A stretch of 26,562 bases of DNA from positions 1 to 26,562 of the forward strand of contig DASSBN010000039.1 in assembly GCA_035698665.1 (NCBI GenBank). The letters are read 5' to 3'. How positions within the stretch are numbered: the first letter of the stretch is position 1; every line of letters begins with the position of its first letter. Both the position numbers and the translations under genes were made by a program. The DNA is from DATEOR01 sp035698665. GTDB taxonomy: Bacteria > Actinomycetota > Thermoleophilia > Gaiellales > Gaiellaceae. Shown here one piece after another: positions 6,899-14,695 of this stretch. The notes beneath the pieces were generated by a model. It did no database searches and was not told the origin of the DNA. It was given only the letters and a program-made list of their open reading frames with translations.

Positions 6899-8059
6899 AT
6901 GGAGCGCATGGATCGTAGGAAGTTCCTCGGCAGCGCAGCCGTGTTCGGTGGCGGCGCCTTGCTCTCGGCCTGCGGAGGCGGAGCGGGCTCGCAGGGGCAG
7001 CCGAGCGCCTCGCCGCCGAAGCAGGAGGTTCACCCGCCGATCGGCCAGGAGCCGGGCACGCTCAACATCCTCGAGTGGCCCGGGTACGAGGCGGGCGGGA
7101 CGAAGGCGCAGACCTACGGCATGCTCGCCGGTACGAGCTACACGGACGAGTTCGGCGCCGACGGCCTCAAGTACACCTACATCGTCAACGACACCCAGGC
7201 CGTCAACAAGGCGCGGCAGAACGAGTTCGACGTGATCCATCCTTGCATCGAGAACGTCCAGGACTACGTCAACTCGAACCTCGTGCAGCCCTGGGACACG
7301 AGCCTCCTGCCGAGCTTCGAGAACCTGAACCCGACGCTGGTCGAGCACGGCCTGGTAAACGGCCAGCAGTACTTCATCCCCTGGGACTGGGGCTACGCGA
7401 GCATCCTCTATCGCACCGACATGGTCGATGCGGCCGACGCGACCGGCTGGGAGCTCTTCTGGAACGAGAAGTACAAGGGCCGGATCTCGATGTGGGACGG
7501 CGCCCAGTCGAACTTCGAGGTGGCGGCGCTCTACCTCGGCTTCCCGGAGATGGACAACCAGACCTCCGATCAGGTGCAGCAGTCGAAGGACGCGCTCATC
7601 GAGCAGAAGCCGCTGAACAAGTTCTACTGGAAGAGCACGTATTCGGACATGCAGCCCGCTTTCAAGGCGGGCGACATCTGGATCGCCTACTCGTGGCAGG
7701 ACGGCTACGTGAACATGAAGGCCGAGGGCCTGGCCGTCGAGTTCATGGAGCCGAGCCAGGGGAAGCTCGGCTGGGTGTGCGGCTTCATGCTGGGTGCGAA
7801 CACGAAGAGCTACCGCCATGCCCACAAGTACGTCGAGTCGTTCATCAACCACGACGCGTGCATCGACCTGACGAACCTCTTCTACTACGGCAGCGCCGAT
7901 GTGACCGTCAAGCCGAGCGACGTCGAGAACAAGGCGCTCGCCAAGAAGCTCAACATCGGCGATCCCGAAGCTCTGAACGGCCCCGGCGTCAACATCCAGA
8001 GCTGGATGCCGAACGAGGATGAAGTGGCTCTGGCCTGGGAGGAGGTCAGCGCCGCCTAG
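6899..8059 (+). CDS. potD: Polyamine-type ABC transporter, extracellular binding lipoprotein
   Basis: The 386-residue protein starts with a twin-arginine/lipoprotein signal ('MDRRKFLGSAA', Arg6-Arg7; 'LLSAC' with lipidated Cys25). The mature part is a PotD/PotF-type periplasmic-binding fold: 'LNILEWPGYE' opens lobe 1, followed by 'FIPWDWGYASILYRTD', 'WNEKYKGRISMWDG' and 'AYSWQDGYVNM', typical of the spermidine/putrescine group. It should capture the solute outside the membrane and deliver it to the two permeases encoded directly downstream. AGGAGG at 6885-6890, eight bases before ATG 6899, fixes the start; the next ATG (6908) is too far away. Twelve bases separate it from the first permease. 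The exact ligand (polyamine, amino acid or other) cannot be read from sequence. Confidence 0.92.
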   Translation: MERMDRRKFLGSAAVFGGGALLSACGGGAGSQGQPSASPPKQEVHPPIGQEPGTLNILEWPGYEAGGTKAQTYGMLAGTSYTDEFGADGLKYTYIVNDTQAVNKARQNEFDVIHPCIENVQDYVNSNLVQPWDTSLLPSFENLNPTLVEHGLVNGQQYFIPWDWGYASILYRTDMVDAADATGWELFWNEKYKGRISMWDGAQSNFEVAALYLGFPEMDNQTSDQVQQSKDALIEQKPLNKFYWKSTYSDMQPAFKAGDIWIAYSWQDGYVNMKAEGLAVEFMEPSQGKLGWVCGFMLGANTKSYRHAHKYVESFINHDACIDLTNLFYYGSADVTVKPSDVENKALAKKLNIGDPEALNGPGVNIQSWMPNEDEVALAWEEVSAA

Positions 8060-8071
8060 GCAGCGACGACG

Positions 8072-8995
8072 ATGAGCGTCGCCACCTCGGCGAGCCACGA
8101 GCGCACCAGTCTGGTCGAGCGTCTGTCGACGCCCGGGCGAGGGTGGCTCACCCTGCCGGCGATCTTCTTCCTCCTCGCCGTCTTCATCTTCCCGCTCGTC
8201 CTGATCGGGCTCTACAGCGTCAACCTGCTCACGAACCGCTTCGGCGTCCCGACGAGCTTCTCGCTCGTCAACTGGGAGAGCTTCGTCCCGCCCGGCGACA
8301 ACGTGTTCTGGGACCGCTTCAAGTCGTCGATGGTCATCACCCTCGTCGTCTCGGTGCTGGCGGTCGTCGCCGCCTACCCCGTCGCGTACTTCCTCGCCTT
8401 CGTCGCCCGTCGGCGCCGCTACACGCTTCTCCTGCTCATCCTCGCCCCGTTCTTCACGAGCTATCTGCTGCGCGTGATCGCGTGGAAGGTGATCCTGTCC
8501 AACAACGGTGTCATCAACTCCGTGCTCTGGCAGCTCGGCCTGCGTGAGCACGGCGACGGTGTCACCTGGCTCATCTACTCCTGGTTCGCCGTCGGGCTCG
8601 TCCTCTTCTACTCCTGGGTGCCGTTCGTCGCGCTACCGATTTATGTCGTCCTCGAGAACATGGACACGCGGCTCCTCGAGGCGGCTCAGGATCTCGGAGC
8701 CGGCCGGCTGCGGACGTTCTTCCGCGTCACGCTGCCGCTCAGTCTCCCGGGCGTGATCGCAGCGTTCGTCTTCGTCCTCATCCCGACCACCGGGGAGTTC
8801 ATCGCGCCCCTACTCGTCGGCGGCCCGGACAGCTCGATGTTCGGAAACGCGATCCAGAGCTTCTTCCAGGAGACGCCGAACTGGAACTACGGGGCGGTCC
8901 TCGCCATGTGGCTGATCGCGGTCGTCCTCGTGCTCGTGCTGCTCTTCGGCCGCTTCCTCTCCACCGACCTGCGCGAGAGCAAGGCGACGACATGA
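8072..8995 (+). CDS. potB: Polyamine-type ABC transporter permease (PotB-like)
   Basis: The 307-residue integral membrane protein has about six hydrophobic spans, beginning at residues 27-50, 88-112 and 117-135. The cytoplasmic EAA loop at 202-224 ('LLEAAQDLGAGRLRTFFRV') contacts the ATPase. The order and 'PTTGEFIAPLLVGGPDSSMFG' near 238-258 are typical of PotB-type permeases of the spermidine/putrescine importer family. It sits between the binding protein and the second permease; its stop overlaps the next start in ATGA (8992-8995), so the permeases are translationally coupled. No clear Shine-Dalgarno precedes ATG 8072, which again suggests coupling to the upstream gene. Confidence 0.93.
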   Translation: MSVATSASHERTSLVERLSTPGRGWLTLPAIFFLLAVFIFPLVLIGLYSVNLLTNRFGVPTSFSLVNWESFVPPGDNVFWDRFKSSMVITLVVSVLAVVAAYPVAYFLAFVARRRRYTLLLLILAPFFTSYLLRVIAWKVILSNNGVINSVLWQLGLREHGDGVTWLIYSWFAVGLVLFYSWVPFVALPIYVVLENMDTRLLEAAQDLGAGRLRTFFRVTLPLSLPGVIAAFVFVLIPTTGEFIAPLLVGGPDSSMFGNAIQSFFQETPNWNYGAVLAMWLIAVVLVLVLLFGRFLSTDLRESKATT

Positions 8996-9801
8996 ACGTT
9001 GCGGCCAGCAAGACCGGAGGACGGATGCTCGGCGGCTACTTCGTCCTCCTGGCGATCTTTCTCTACGCGCCGCTCGCGGTGATGATCATCTTCGCCTTCG
9101 ACGACAGCTTCGTCCAGACGCTGCCCTGGTCCGGCTTCACGACGAAGTGGTTCTCGAACGCGTTCTCGAACGAGGAACTGATCGGCTCGCTCGAGCGCAG
9201 CCTCTGGATCGGCATCGTGGCCGCGATCCTCGCGACCCTGCTCGGCCTGATCACGGCGGTCGGCATGACCGCGCGCAAGCTGAGGTTCCGCGGCGCGCTC
9301 ACCGCGCTCGTCCTGCTGCCTCTCGTGATCCCCTACATCGTCCTCGCGGTCGGCATGCTCATCCTGCTCAACTGGCTCGGGCTGCAGCGGACCCTCTTCG
9401 CGGTGCTGCTCGGCCACGTCGCGGTCTCCGTCCCCTACTGCCTGCTCATCATCCTCCCGAGACTCCGCACGCTCGACCAGGCGATCGTCGACGCGGCCCG
9501 CGATCTCGGGGCAAGCCCGTGGACCGCATTTCGGCGCGTGACGCTGCCCCTGGTCGTGCCGGCGCTCTTCGCCTCGGCGCTGATCGCCTTCACGATCTCC
9601 TTCGACGAGTTCGCGATCGCCTCGTTCCTCGTCCCGCCGGGGGAGCCGACCTACCCGGTCTACGTCTACACGGGCGCAAGAACGCCCGCGCTCCAGCCGC
9701 AGATCCTCGCGCTCGGCTCCGTGGTCGTGGTCGCCTCGCTCGTGATCGTCACGGCGGCCGAGATCTTTCGTACGCGCGCCGAGCGGAAGCTCGCCGTCTA
9801 G
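8992..9801 (+). CDS. potC: Polyamine-type ABC transporter permease (PotC-like)
   Basis: The 269-residue membrane protein has about six spans (first at 14-36) and an EAA loop at 166-188 ('IVDAARDLGASPWTAFRRV'). 'FTISFDEFAIASFLVPPGE' at 200-218 is characteristic of PotC-type permeases. ATG 8992 is chosen because it overlaps the potB stop in ATGA; the open frame runs back to 8908, but that part is antiparallel shadow inside potB. It should pair with PotB to form the channel. Its TAG stop shares CTAG (9798-9801) with the stop of the convergent ATPase gene, so the importer operon is split across strands. Confidence 0.93.
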   Translation: MNVAASKTGGRMLGGYFVLLAIFLYAPLAVMIIFAFDDSFVQTLPWSGFTTKWFSNAFSNEELIGSLERSLWIGIVAAILATLLGLITAVGMTARKLRFRGALTALVLLPLVIPYIVLAVGMLILLNWLGLQRTLFAVLLGHVAVSVPYCLLIILPRLRTLDQAIVDAARDLGASPWTAFRRVTLPLVVPALFASALIAFTISFDEFAIASFLVPPGEPTYPVYVYTGARTPALQPQILALGSVVVVASLVIVTAAEIFRTRAERKLAV

Positions 9802-10913
9802 GTCTCTGACGACACCGCGCCCGCCAGCACGTACGCGTGCTCGGCGGGCCAGGTGAGCGTCACGCGCTTCCCCGGCTCCAGGAGAGCGGCGGACGCGTCG
9901 TCCATTCGATGACTGACGATGCGACCGGCCCCGGACGTGTCGACGTGGAACTGCGTCAGGCCGCCGAGGTAGACGAGCTCGGCCACGGTCCCCTCGAGCG
10001 TCGAGCCGCCCTCCGGCGCGCGCCCGTTCGTCGGCTCGATGCGCACGCGCTCCGGCCGTACGGCAACACGGAGCTGGTCACCGCTCCTCGTTCCCGCCTG
10101 GACCGGAACCACGAGGCGCTCGCGTTCGCTGACGCGCATGACGGCAAGCCCGTCCGCGATCTCGTCGACCCGCAGGTCGAAGGCGTTCAGGGAGCCGACG
10201 AAGTCGGCGACGAAGGGCGTCAGCGGATGCTCGTAGATCTCCTTCGGATCGCCCACCTGCTCGATGTCGCCGCCGTTCATGACGGCGATCCTGTCGGACA
10301 TCGTCAGCGCCTCTTCCTGGTCGTGCGTGACGTACACGAACGTCGTCCCGAGCTCGGCCTGGATCCGCTTCAGCTCGAGCTGCATCTGCTTGCGGAGCTT
10401 CACGTCGAGAGCGCCGAGCGGCTCGTCGAGCAGGAGCGCGGCCGGCCGGTTGACGAGGGCGCGGGCGAGGGCGACGCGCTGCTGCTGGCCGCCCGAGAGC
10501 TGCTGGGGCTTGCGCTTCTCCATGCCCTCGAGCTGGACGACCTTCAGCATCTCCTGCACGCGATCGCGGCGCTCACCGCGCGGCACCCGCTTCAGCTCGA
10601 GGCCGAAGGAGACGTTGTCCACGACCGACATGTGCGGGAAGAGAGCGTAGTGCTGGAAGACCGTGTTCACGTTGCGATGGTTCGGCGGCACGTTCGTCAC
10701 GTCCGCCCCGCGCAGAAGGACGCGGCCCTGGTCCGGGACCTCGAAGCCGGCGATCATGCGCAGCGTCGTCGTCTTCCCACAGCCACTCGGCCCGAGCATG
10801 GAGAAGAACTCGCCGTCGCGGATGTCGAGGTTCGTCTCGCGGACCGCGACCACGTCCCCGAAGCGCTTGCCGACGCCTTCGAGGCTGATGGCGATGCCGG
10901 TATCCACCGACAT
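9798..10913 (-). CDS. potA: Polyamine-type ABC transporter ATP-binding protein (PotA-like)
   Basis: The 371-residue ATPase has Walker A GPSGCGKTT (41-49), Q-loop Gln87, signature LSGGQQQ (139-145), Walker B 'ALLLDEP' (159-165) and switch His197 ('VYVTHDQEEAL'). A C-terminal TOBE domain follows (about 290-365, including 'VAVRPERVRIEP'), as in PotA/MalK-type importers. It should power the PotBC channel encoded convergently. Unlike most pot operons, it is on the opposite strand from the binding protein and permeases. It lies 17 bases downstream of a small monooxygenase-like gene, with which it is probably co-transcribed. ATG 10913 is preceded by an AGGATCGG-like ribosome site. It might also energise other importers. 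Confidence 0.95.
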   Translation of the reverse strand: MSVDTGIAISLEGVGKRFGDVVAVRETNLDIRDGEFFSMLGPSGCGKTTTLRMIAGFEVPDQGRVLLRGADVTNVPPNHRNVNTVFQHYALFPHMSVVDNVSFGLELKRVPRGERRDRVQEMLKVVQLEGMEKRKPQQLSGGQQQRVALARALVNRPAALLLDEPLGALDVKLRKQMQLELKRIQAELGTTFVYVTHDQEEALTMSDRIAVMNGGDIEQVGDPKEIYEHPLTPFVADFVGSLNAFDLRVDEIADGLAVMRVSERERLVVPVQAGTRSGDQLRVAVRPERVRIEPTNGRAPEGGSTLEGTVAELVYLGGLTQFHVDTSGAGRIVSHRMDDASAALLEPGKRVTLTWPAEHAYVLAGAVSSET

Positions 10914-10930
10914 CCGCCGATCCTAACGCG

Positions 10931-11230
10931 TTATTCGACGACGTCTGAATAGGCCACGATGAACTCCTCGGAGCCCACGACCTCCGCACCCGCGGTCGCG
11001 GCCATCTGGTCGCGGAGGCTGGAGCGCGAGGCGCGCGTCTTGATCACGGCCTCCTCGTTCTCCCAGAACGTGACGAAGCACGCGCTTCCGGCCTCCTCGT
11101 CGACGAGCGCGAGCAGGCCCTTGTAGCCGTCGATCTGCTGCAACCAGTCGAGCATGGCCTCGCTGGCCATCCTCGCCGTCCCCGGCAGATCCTCCATCTC
11201 CCCTTTGAACCTGGACATGCTCACGTACAC
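10931..11230 (-). CDS. Small antibiotic-biosynthesis-monooxygenase-like protein (99 aa)
   Basis: GTG 11230 is chosen because GGAGGG lies 8 bases upstream; the frame continues to 12031 only as antisense shadow of other genes. The product begins 'VYVSMSRFKGEMEDLPG' and has strand-helix-strand-strand-helix-strand order ('GYKGLLALVDEEAGSACFVTFWENEEAV', then 'GSEEFIVAYSDVVE'). This is typical of the small ferredoxin-like ABM/Dabb fold, whose members bind or oxidise small aromatic or heme-like molecules, or have no known activity. No catalytic residues can be assigned. It is the first gene of a two-gene minus-strand unit with potA. Its leader contains a terminator-like hairpin (11258-11282), so expression may be controlled by transcript termination. 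Confidence 0.75.
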   Translation of the reverse strand: MYVSMSRFKGEMEDLPGTARMASEAMLDWLQQIDGYKGLLALVDEEAGSACFVTFWENEEAVIKTRASRSSLRDQMAATAGAEVVGSEEFIVAYSDVVE

Positions 11231-11257
11231 GACGTCGTCCCTCCGTTGCAGAGAAAA

Positions 11258-11282
11258 GAAGGGCCCGCCCACCCGGCCCTTC
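11258..11282 (-). terminator. Terminator-like hairpin in the leader of the minus-strand unit
   Basis: GAAGGGCC and GGCCCTTC form a perfect 8-bp stem around a 9-base loop. Read on the minus strand, the stem is followed at once by TTTTCTCT, as in an intrinsic terminator. It ends about 28 bases before the GTG at 11230, and its T-tract precedes the ribosome site. It therefore looks like a leader attenuator for the small monooxygenase-like gene and potA rather than an operon end. A TACCAT (-10-like, 11292-11297) lies just upstream. Confidence 0.5.
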
Positions 11283-11313
11283 GAGACGAAGATGGTAGCG
11301 GGCGGGTCCGATG

Positions 11314-11340
11314 ACCGGGCCCGGTTTCGTTTCGAACCGG
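11314..11340. promoter_or_regulatory. Overlapping palindromes in a divergent intergenic region
   Basis: ACCGGGCCCGGT (11314-11325) is a perfect 12-base palindrome. It overlaps a second inverted repeat, CCGGTT (11321-11326) with AACCGG (11335-11340), around TTCGAA. The site lies in the 129-base region between divergent genes starting at 11230 and 11360. It could be an operator for either gene or an alternative RNA structure upstream of the hairpin at 11258-11282. Confidence 0.35.
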
Positions 11341-11359
11341 CGGGTACCCGTAGGGCGAA

Positions 11360-11701
11360 ATGGCAGCGCGAGCCGTTCCTTCGTTCGCCCACCCGGTGGA
11401 ACAAGCTGTCGCGCTCATGCTCGACCACCATGGCATCGCCTGGGAGTACGAGCCCCACGAGTTCGTGCTGAGCCGGGACGACCAGGGAGCCGTGCGCGAG
11501 GCGCTCGCACCGGATTTCTACCTCCCCGAGATCGGCTGCTACGTCGAATGCACGGTCATGAGGCAGTCGCAGACCACGCGCAAGAACCGCAAGGTTCGCC
11601 TCGCGCAGGAGCTGCACGACGTGGTCATCACGATCCTCTACAAGCGGGATCTCAAACGGCTCGGGCTCTGGCCCGCGGCGGTGGAGCCGGCCGAGCCGTA
11701 A
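11360..11701 (+). CDS. Small PD-(D/E)XK nuclease-like protein of unknown role
   Basis: The 113-residue product follows the short restriction-like core: a helix with Glu14 ('HPVEQAVALMLDHHGI'), 'EYEPHEFVL', then 'APDFYLPE' (Asp52) and 'CYVECTVMRQ' (Glu63-Cys-Thr65), followed by a basic stretch 'TTRKNRKVRLAQELH' and 'ILYKRDLKRL'. In a classical PD-(D/E)XK site, position 65 would be lysine. Here it is threonine, so activity is uncertain; Lys75 or Lys78 could substitute. From memory, actinobacteria carry similar short domains with a 'Y-[IV]-E-L-T' motif, sometimes next to or fused with purine phosphoribosyltransferases. No such gene is nearby here. ATG 11360 has only a weak ribosome site (AGGGCG). 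It is not part of a recognisable restriction system. Confidence 0.65.
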   Translation: MAARAVPSFAHPVEQAVALMLDHHGIAWEYEPHEFVLSRDDQGAVREALAPDFYLPEIGCYVECTVMRQSQTTRKNRKVRLAQELHDVVITILYKRDLKRLGLWPAAVEPAEP

Positions 11702-11731
11702 CCGAGACCGCTCGGCAGGCGTTGGAAGAAC

Positions 11732-12256
11732 GTGGCAGATCAGCCTGAAGGAATCGTCCTGCGGCGCCACCGGGACCTGGAGGGCAGGCAGCACCAGATG
11801 TGGTTTCGACGCGGCCTCCTCGCCCTGATCGCGATTGTTCCGCTCCTGGGCCTCTTCAACGTCTTCGGCCAGCGGCCCACCGACAGCCAGGCATCCGGGC
11901 CCGGCGCCACCCTCGAGCTGAGTGCGCCGACGCGCGCACGCGGCGGCCTCCTCTTCCAGGCTCACTTCACGATCGAGGCACAGCGCGACCTGCAGAACGC
12001 CGCGCTCGTCCTCCATCCCGACTGGCTCCAAGGCATGACACTGAACACGCTCGAGCCGTCACCCACCGAAGAGACGAGTGACAACGGCGCGCTGCGCTTC
12101 GAGTTCGGCCACATCGCCGCGGGTGACCGGTTCGACGTCTTTCTCCAGTACCAGGTGAATCCGACCGCTGTCGGCAAGCGCAAACAATGGGTCGACCTCG
12201 TCGACGGCCAGAGTCGAATCGCGTCGATCCAGCGCGGCCTTTTCATCTTCCCGTGA
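11732..12256 (+). CDS. Single-pass membrane protein of unknown function
   Basis: From GTG 11732 (GGAAG upstream) the product has 174 residues: a basic cytoplasmic N-terminus (about 1-27), one membrane span (about 28-46, 'LLALIAIVPLLGLFNVFG'), then an external domain of about 125 residues. That domain is strand-rich ('ATLELSAPTRARGGLLFQAH', 'FDVFLQYQVNPTAVG') and looks like an immunoglobulin/CARDB-type beta sandwich. I do not recognise a named family. Its stop is 7 bases before the DUF421 gene, and the ribosome site of that gene (GAGGT) overlaps this stop, so the two are almost certainly an operon and possibly partners at the membrane. Confidence 0.75.
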   Translation: MADQPEGIVLRRHRDLEGRQHQMWFRRGLLALIAIVPLLGLFNVFGQRPTDSQASGPGATLELSAPTRARGGLLFQAHFTIEAQRDLQNAALVLHPDWLQGMTLNTLEPSPTEETSDNGALRFEFGHIAAGDRFDVFLQYQVNPTAVGKRKQWVDLVDGQSRIASIQRGLFIFP

Positions 12257-12263
12257 GGTAGCC

Positions 12264-12704
12264 ATGGACCTCGTTCTTCGCGCCATCTTCTTGTACTTCT
12301 TCATCTTCACGCTCACGCGCGTGATCGGCCGGCGGGAGCTCTCCGAGCTGGCCCCGTTCGACATCATCCTGCTCATCGTCGCCGGCGACGCGATCCAGCA
12401 AGGGCTCACGCAGGACGACTACTCGCTGACGGGAGCCGTCCTGGTCGTCGGCACGTTCGCGGTCCTGACGCTTCTGCTCTCGTACGCAAGCTTCAAGATC
12501 CCTCGGTTGCGCCCGATCCTCGAAGGCGAGCCGATCGTGATCATCCAGGGCGGCAAGCTCCTCCACCGGAACCTGAAGCGGGAGCGCCTCACCAAGGAGG
12601 AAGTGGAAGAAGAGGCGAGGCAGCAGCAGATCTCCTCCCTCGACGACGTCGAATGGGCCGTCCTCGAGAACAGCGGCAAGATCAGCTTTATCGCGAAGAG
12701 CTAG
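12264..12704 (+). CDS. DUF421/YetF-like membrane protein
   Basis: The 146-residue protein begins 'MDLVLRAIFLYFFIFTLTRV' and continues 'IGRRELSELAPFDIILLIVAGDAIQQGLTQDDYSL', the hallmark N-terminal region of DUF421 (YetF/YcaP) proteins. About three spans (4-20, 32-46, 56-75) are followed by a small cytoplasmic domain starting 'LEGEPIVIIQGGKLLHRNL' and ending 'LDDVEWAVLENSGKISFI'. The family is widespread and of unknown biochemical function; the soluble domain is thought to mediate assembly. This copy is shorter than B. subtilis YetF. A single-pass protein precedes it in place of the DUF3290 partner seen elsewhere. Its TAG shares CTAG (12701-12704) with the stop of the convergent hydrolase gene. 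Confidence 0.9.
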   Translation: MDLVLRAIFLYFFIFTLTRVIGRRELSELAPFDIILLIVAGDAIQQGLTQDDYSLTGAVLVVGTFAVLTLLLSYASFKIPRLRPILEGEPIVIIQGGKLLHRNLKRERLTKEEVEEEARQQQISSLDDVEWAVLENSGKISFIAKS

Positions 12705-14695
12705 ACGAGGTCGCGCGGCACCGTGAACGAGCGCTCGCGCGAGAAGACCAGCTCGCCGTTCTCGTACGCGTCCACCTTGTGGACGAGCAGAAAGCTCTCG
12801 GCGTCCGCGGTCATCGAGCCTGTCGTCTCCACGTGCGCCGACCAGCCGTCGCGGATCATGCCCATGCGCCGCGTACATTCGACCTCGGCCGACAGCGGAT
12901 CGCCTTCCTCGATTCGGTAGACGTCCGTCTGGGCACCCTCGATCTCGAGCGTTCCCGGCGGAACGGCTCGCCGCCCGCGGGTGCGCTCCACCTCGAGCGT
13001 GAAGCGGTCGGAACCCGGATGCTGGTCGTGAACGAGGCGCCTGACGCTGACGCCGTTCACCTCCCCTTGCAGGGGCGGCGGCAGGAGGCCGGCGGGGATG
13101 CAGTCGCGCTTCCCCTGCGGGCGGACGGGTAGCTCGAGCCTCGACGTCTCTCCGGTGTGGAGGGTGATCGTCGCCTGCCGCGGCGACGGCCACGCCCAGG
13201 GCCAATAGGACGAGCTGAGGGCGATGCGAATCCGATGGCCGGCTGGGAACGCGTATGCGATCGCCTCGAGCGGCACGCGGACGTGCTCGCGGCGCCCGGG
13301 CGCGAGCGGTTGCGGTTCGGCGCTCCCTCTCCGGTGCGTCAGGTTCAGGAGGCCGCGCGTCACGAGCCGGGACGAGCCGTCGGGCCCGACGTGGCAGAGC
13401 CGGACCGCGAGGAATGCGACAGGCTGGTCGGCTTCGACCTCGACGGTCAAGACCGGCGCGCCGAGGATCTCGAGGCAGTCCTCCAACGGCTCCGTCGTGA
13501 ACGTGAGCGAAAGCTCGTCGTCGCGGCTCTGATCGCCCGGGAGGTCGGCATCCGTCCAGGGACACCAGGCGCCTGCGTCCAGGCCGGTGCTCTCGGGAGA
13601 GGAGAGCTCGAGCGTCTCCGCGCGACCGGCCGCGAGCGTTAGCGTCCCGTCGCCGAGCACGTAGTCGTCGGCCACTTCCCGCAGAGGAGGCCAGATCTCT
13701 TCCGAGACCCAGCGGCCGCCCGACTCGCCGTCGGCCGCCGCGCCCGGCATCCAGGCGTGCAGCATGGGCTCTTCCATGACGCCGGTGTCCTCGCCCCTGA
13801 GCCAGTGGTCCCACCAGCGCACGCACTCGGCACGGAAGTCGAAGGCCGGCCCGGGCGTCCCTTCCTCCGGATACCGGTGCGACCACGGGCCGACCAGGCC
13901 CTTGCGCGGGCCCGAGAGCGCCGAGAGCAGGTCGAGGACCGCCTGGCGGTAGGGGTCGGCCCAGCCGCCGACGGCATAGACCGGGCACTCGATCGCGGTG
14001 TAGTCCTCGGAGGGCGAGCCGGTGTGCCAGTACTCGTCGCGGCGCTGGTGGGCGAGCCACGTCTCCGCGAACGGCACAGCCTGTTCGAGACGATCGAGCC
14101 AGAGATCGCGCCACCCTTCGCCCACGAGGTCGGGGTCGGGCGGGCGCACGCTCATTGCGAGCATCGTCGAAGACCAGGGCAGAAGCTCGCACCCGAGGAC
14201 GCAGCCCCCGTGGTACTTGACGTCGGCGCCGTAGCGGTCGGCGCTTGCACAGAGTGCGATGACCGCCTTCAACGCAGGCGGGCGGCGGGCGGCCGCCTGG
14301 AGCGCGGCGAAGCCACCCCACGAGAGCCCGATCATCCCGAGCGACCCGGTGCACCAGGGCTGCGCGGCCACCCAGGCGAGGACGGAGCAGACGTCCTCCT
14401 GCTCCTGCTCCGTGTACTCGTCGGTGAGAACGCCGCTCGAGGCGCCGCTGCCGCGGATGTCGACGCGGAGCGAGGCATACCCGTGCTCCGCGAAATAGGG
14501 ATGGCGGACTGCATCGCGACGCCGGGTGTGATCCTCGTGCCGGTAGGGCGAGACCTCCAGCACCGCGGGCACCGGAGCGGCCTCCGCACCAGGTGGAAGC
14601 CAGAGGTGTGCCGAGAGGCGTCCACCGTCCGGAAGCGGGATCCAGAGGTCGTCGACCTCCCTGACGGGATCGCGCTGGGGAACGCGCACTGCCAT
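12701..14695 (-). CDS. CocE/NonD family serine hydrolase (X-Pro dipeptidyl-peptidase-like)
   Basis: From ATG 14695 the product has 664 residues. The N-terminal alpha/beta hydrolase domain has 'DLWIPLPDGGRLSAHLWLP', 'VSPYRHED', 'VDIRGSGASSG' and nucleophile Ser125 in 'MIGLSWGGFAALQ'. Triad Asp and His lie in 'VGGWADPYRQ' and 'LVGPWSHRYP'. A cap region and the C-terminal jelly-roll domain of the S15/CocE family follow ('RIALSSSYWPWAWPSP'). Members hydrolyse esters, amides or acylated peptides (cocaine esterase, glutaryl-7-ACA acylase, X-Pro peptidases), so the substrate is open. No signal peptide is visible, so it is probably cytosolic. Upstream ATGs at 14737 and in-frame codons to 14830 are possible but lack ribosome sites. 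It lies on the same strand as the ABC exporter genes but is separated from them by a structured gap. Confidence 0.9.
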   Translation of the reverse strand: MAVRVPQRDPVREVDDLWIPLPDGGRLSAHLWLPPGAEAAPVPAVLEVSPYRHEDHTRRRDAVRHPYFAEHGYASLRVDIRGSGASSGVLTDEYTEQEQEDVCSVLAWVAAQPWCTGSLGMIGLSWGGFAALQAAARRPPALKAVIALCASADRYGADVKYHGGCVLGCELLPWSSTMLAMSVRPPDPDLVGEGWRDLWLDRLEQAVPFAETWLAHQRRDEYWHTGSPSEDYTAIECPVYAVGGWADPYRQAVLDLLSALSGPRKGLVGPWSHRYPEEGTPGPAFDFRAECVRWWDHWLRGEDTGVMEEPMLHAWMPGAAADGESGGRWVSEEIWPPLREVADDYVLGDGTLTLAAGRAETLELSSPESTGLDAGAWCPWTDADLPGDQSRDDELSLTFTTEPLEDCLEILGAPVLTVEVEADQPVAFLAVRLCHVGPDGSSRLVTRGLLNLTHRRGSAEPQPLAPGRREHVRVPLEAIAYAFPAGHRIRIALSSSYWPWAWPSPRQATITLHTGETSRLELPVRPQGKRDCIPAGLLPPPLQGEVNGVSVRRLVHDQHPGSDRFTLEVERTRGRRAVPPGTLEIEGAQTDVYRIEEGDPLSAEVECTRRMGMIRDGWSAHVETTGSMTADAESFLLVHKVDAYENGELVFSRERSFTVPRDLV

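Noticed and set aside
8908..8991. Upstream extension of the PotC frame
   Set aside because: It overlaps the end of PotB and is Arg/Pro-rich. The ATGA overlap gives the natural start.
11231..12031. Long upstream extension of the monooxygenase-like frame
   Set aside because: It runs antisense through two other genes. A ribosome site directly before GTG 11230 marks the real start.
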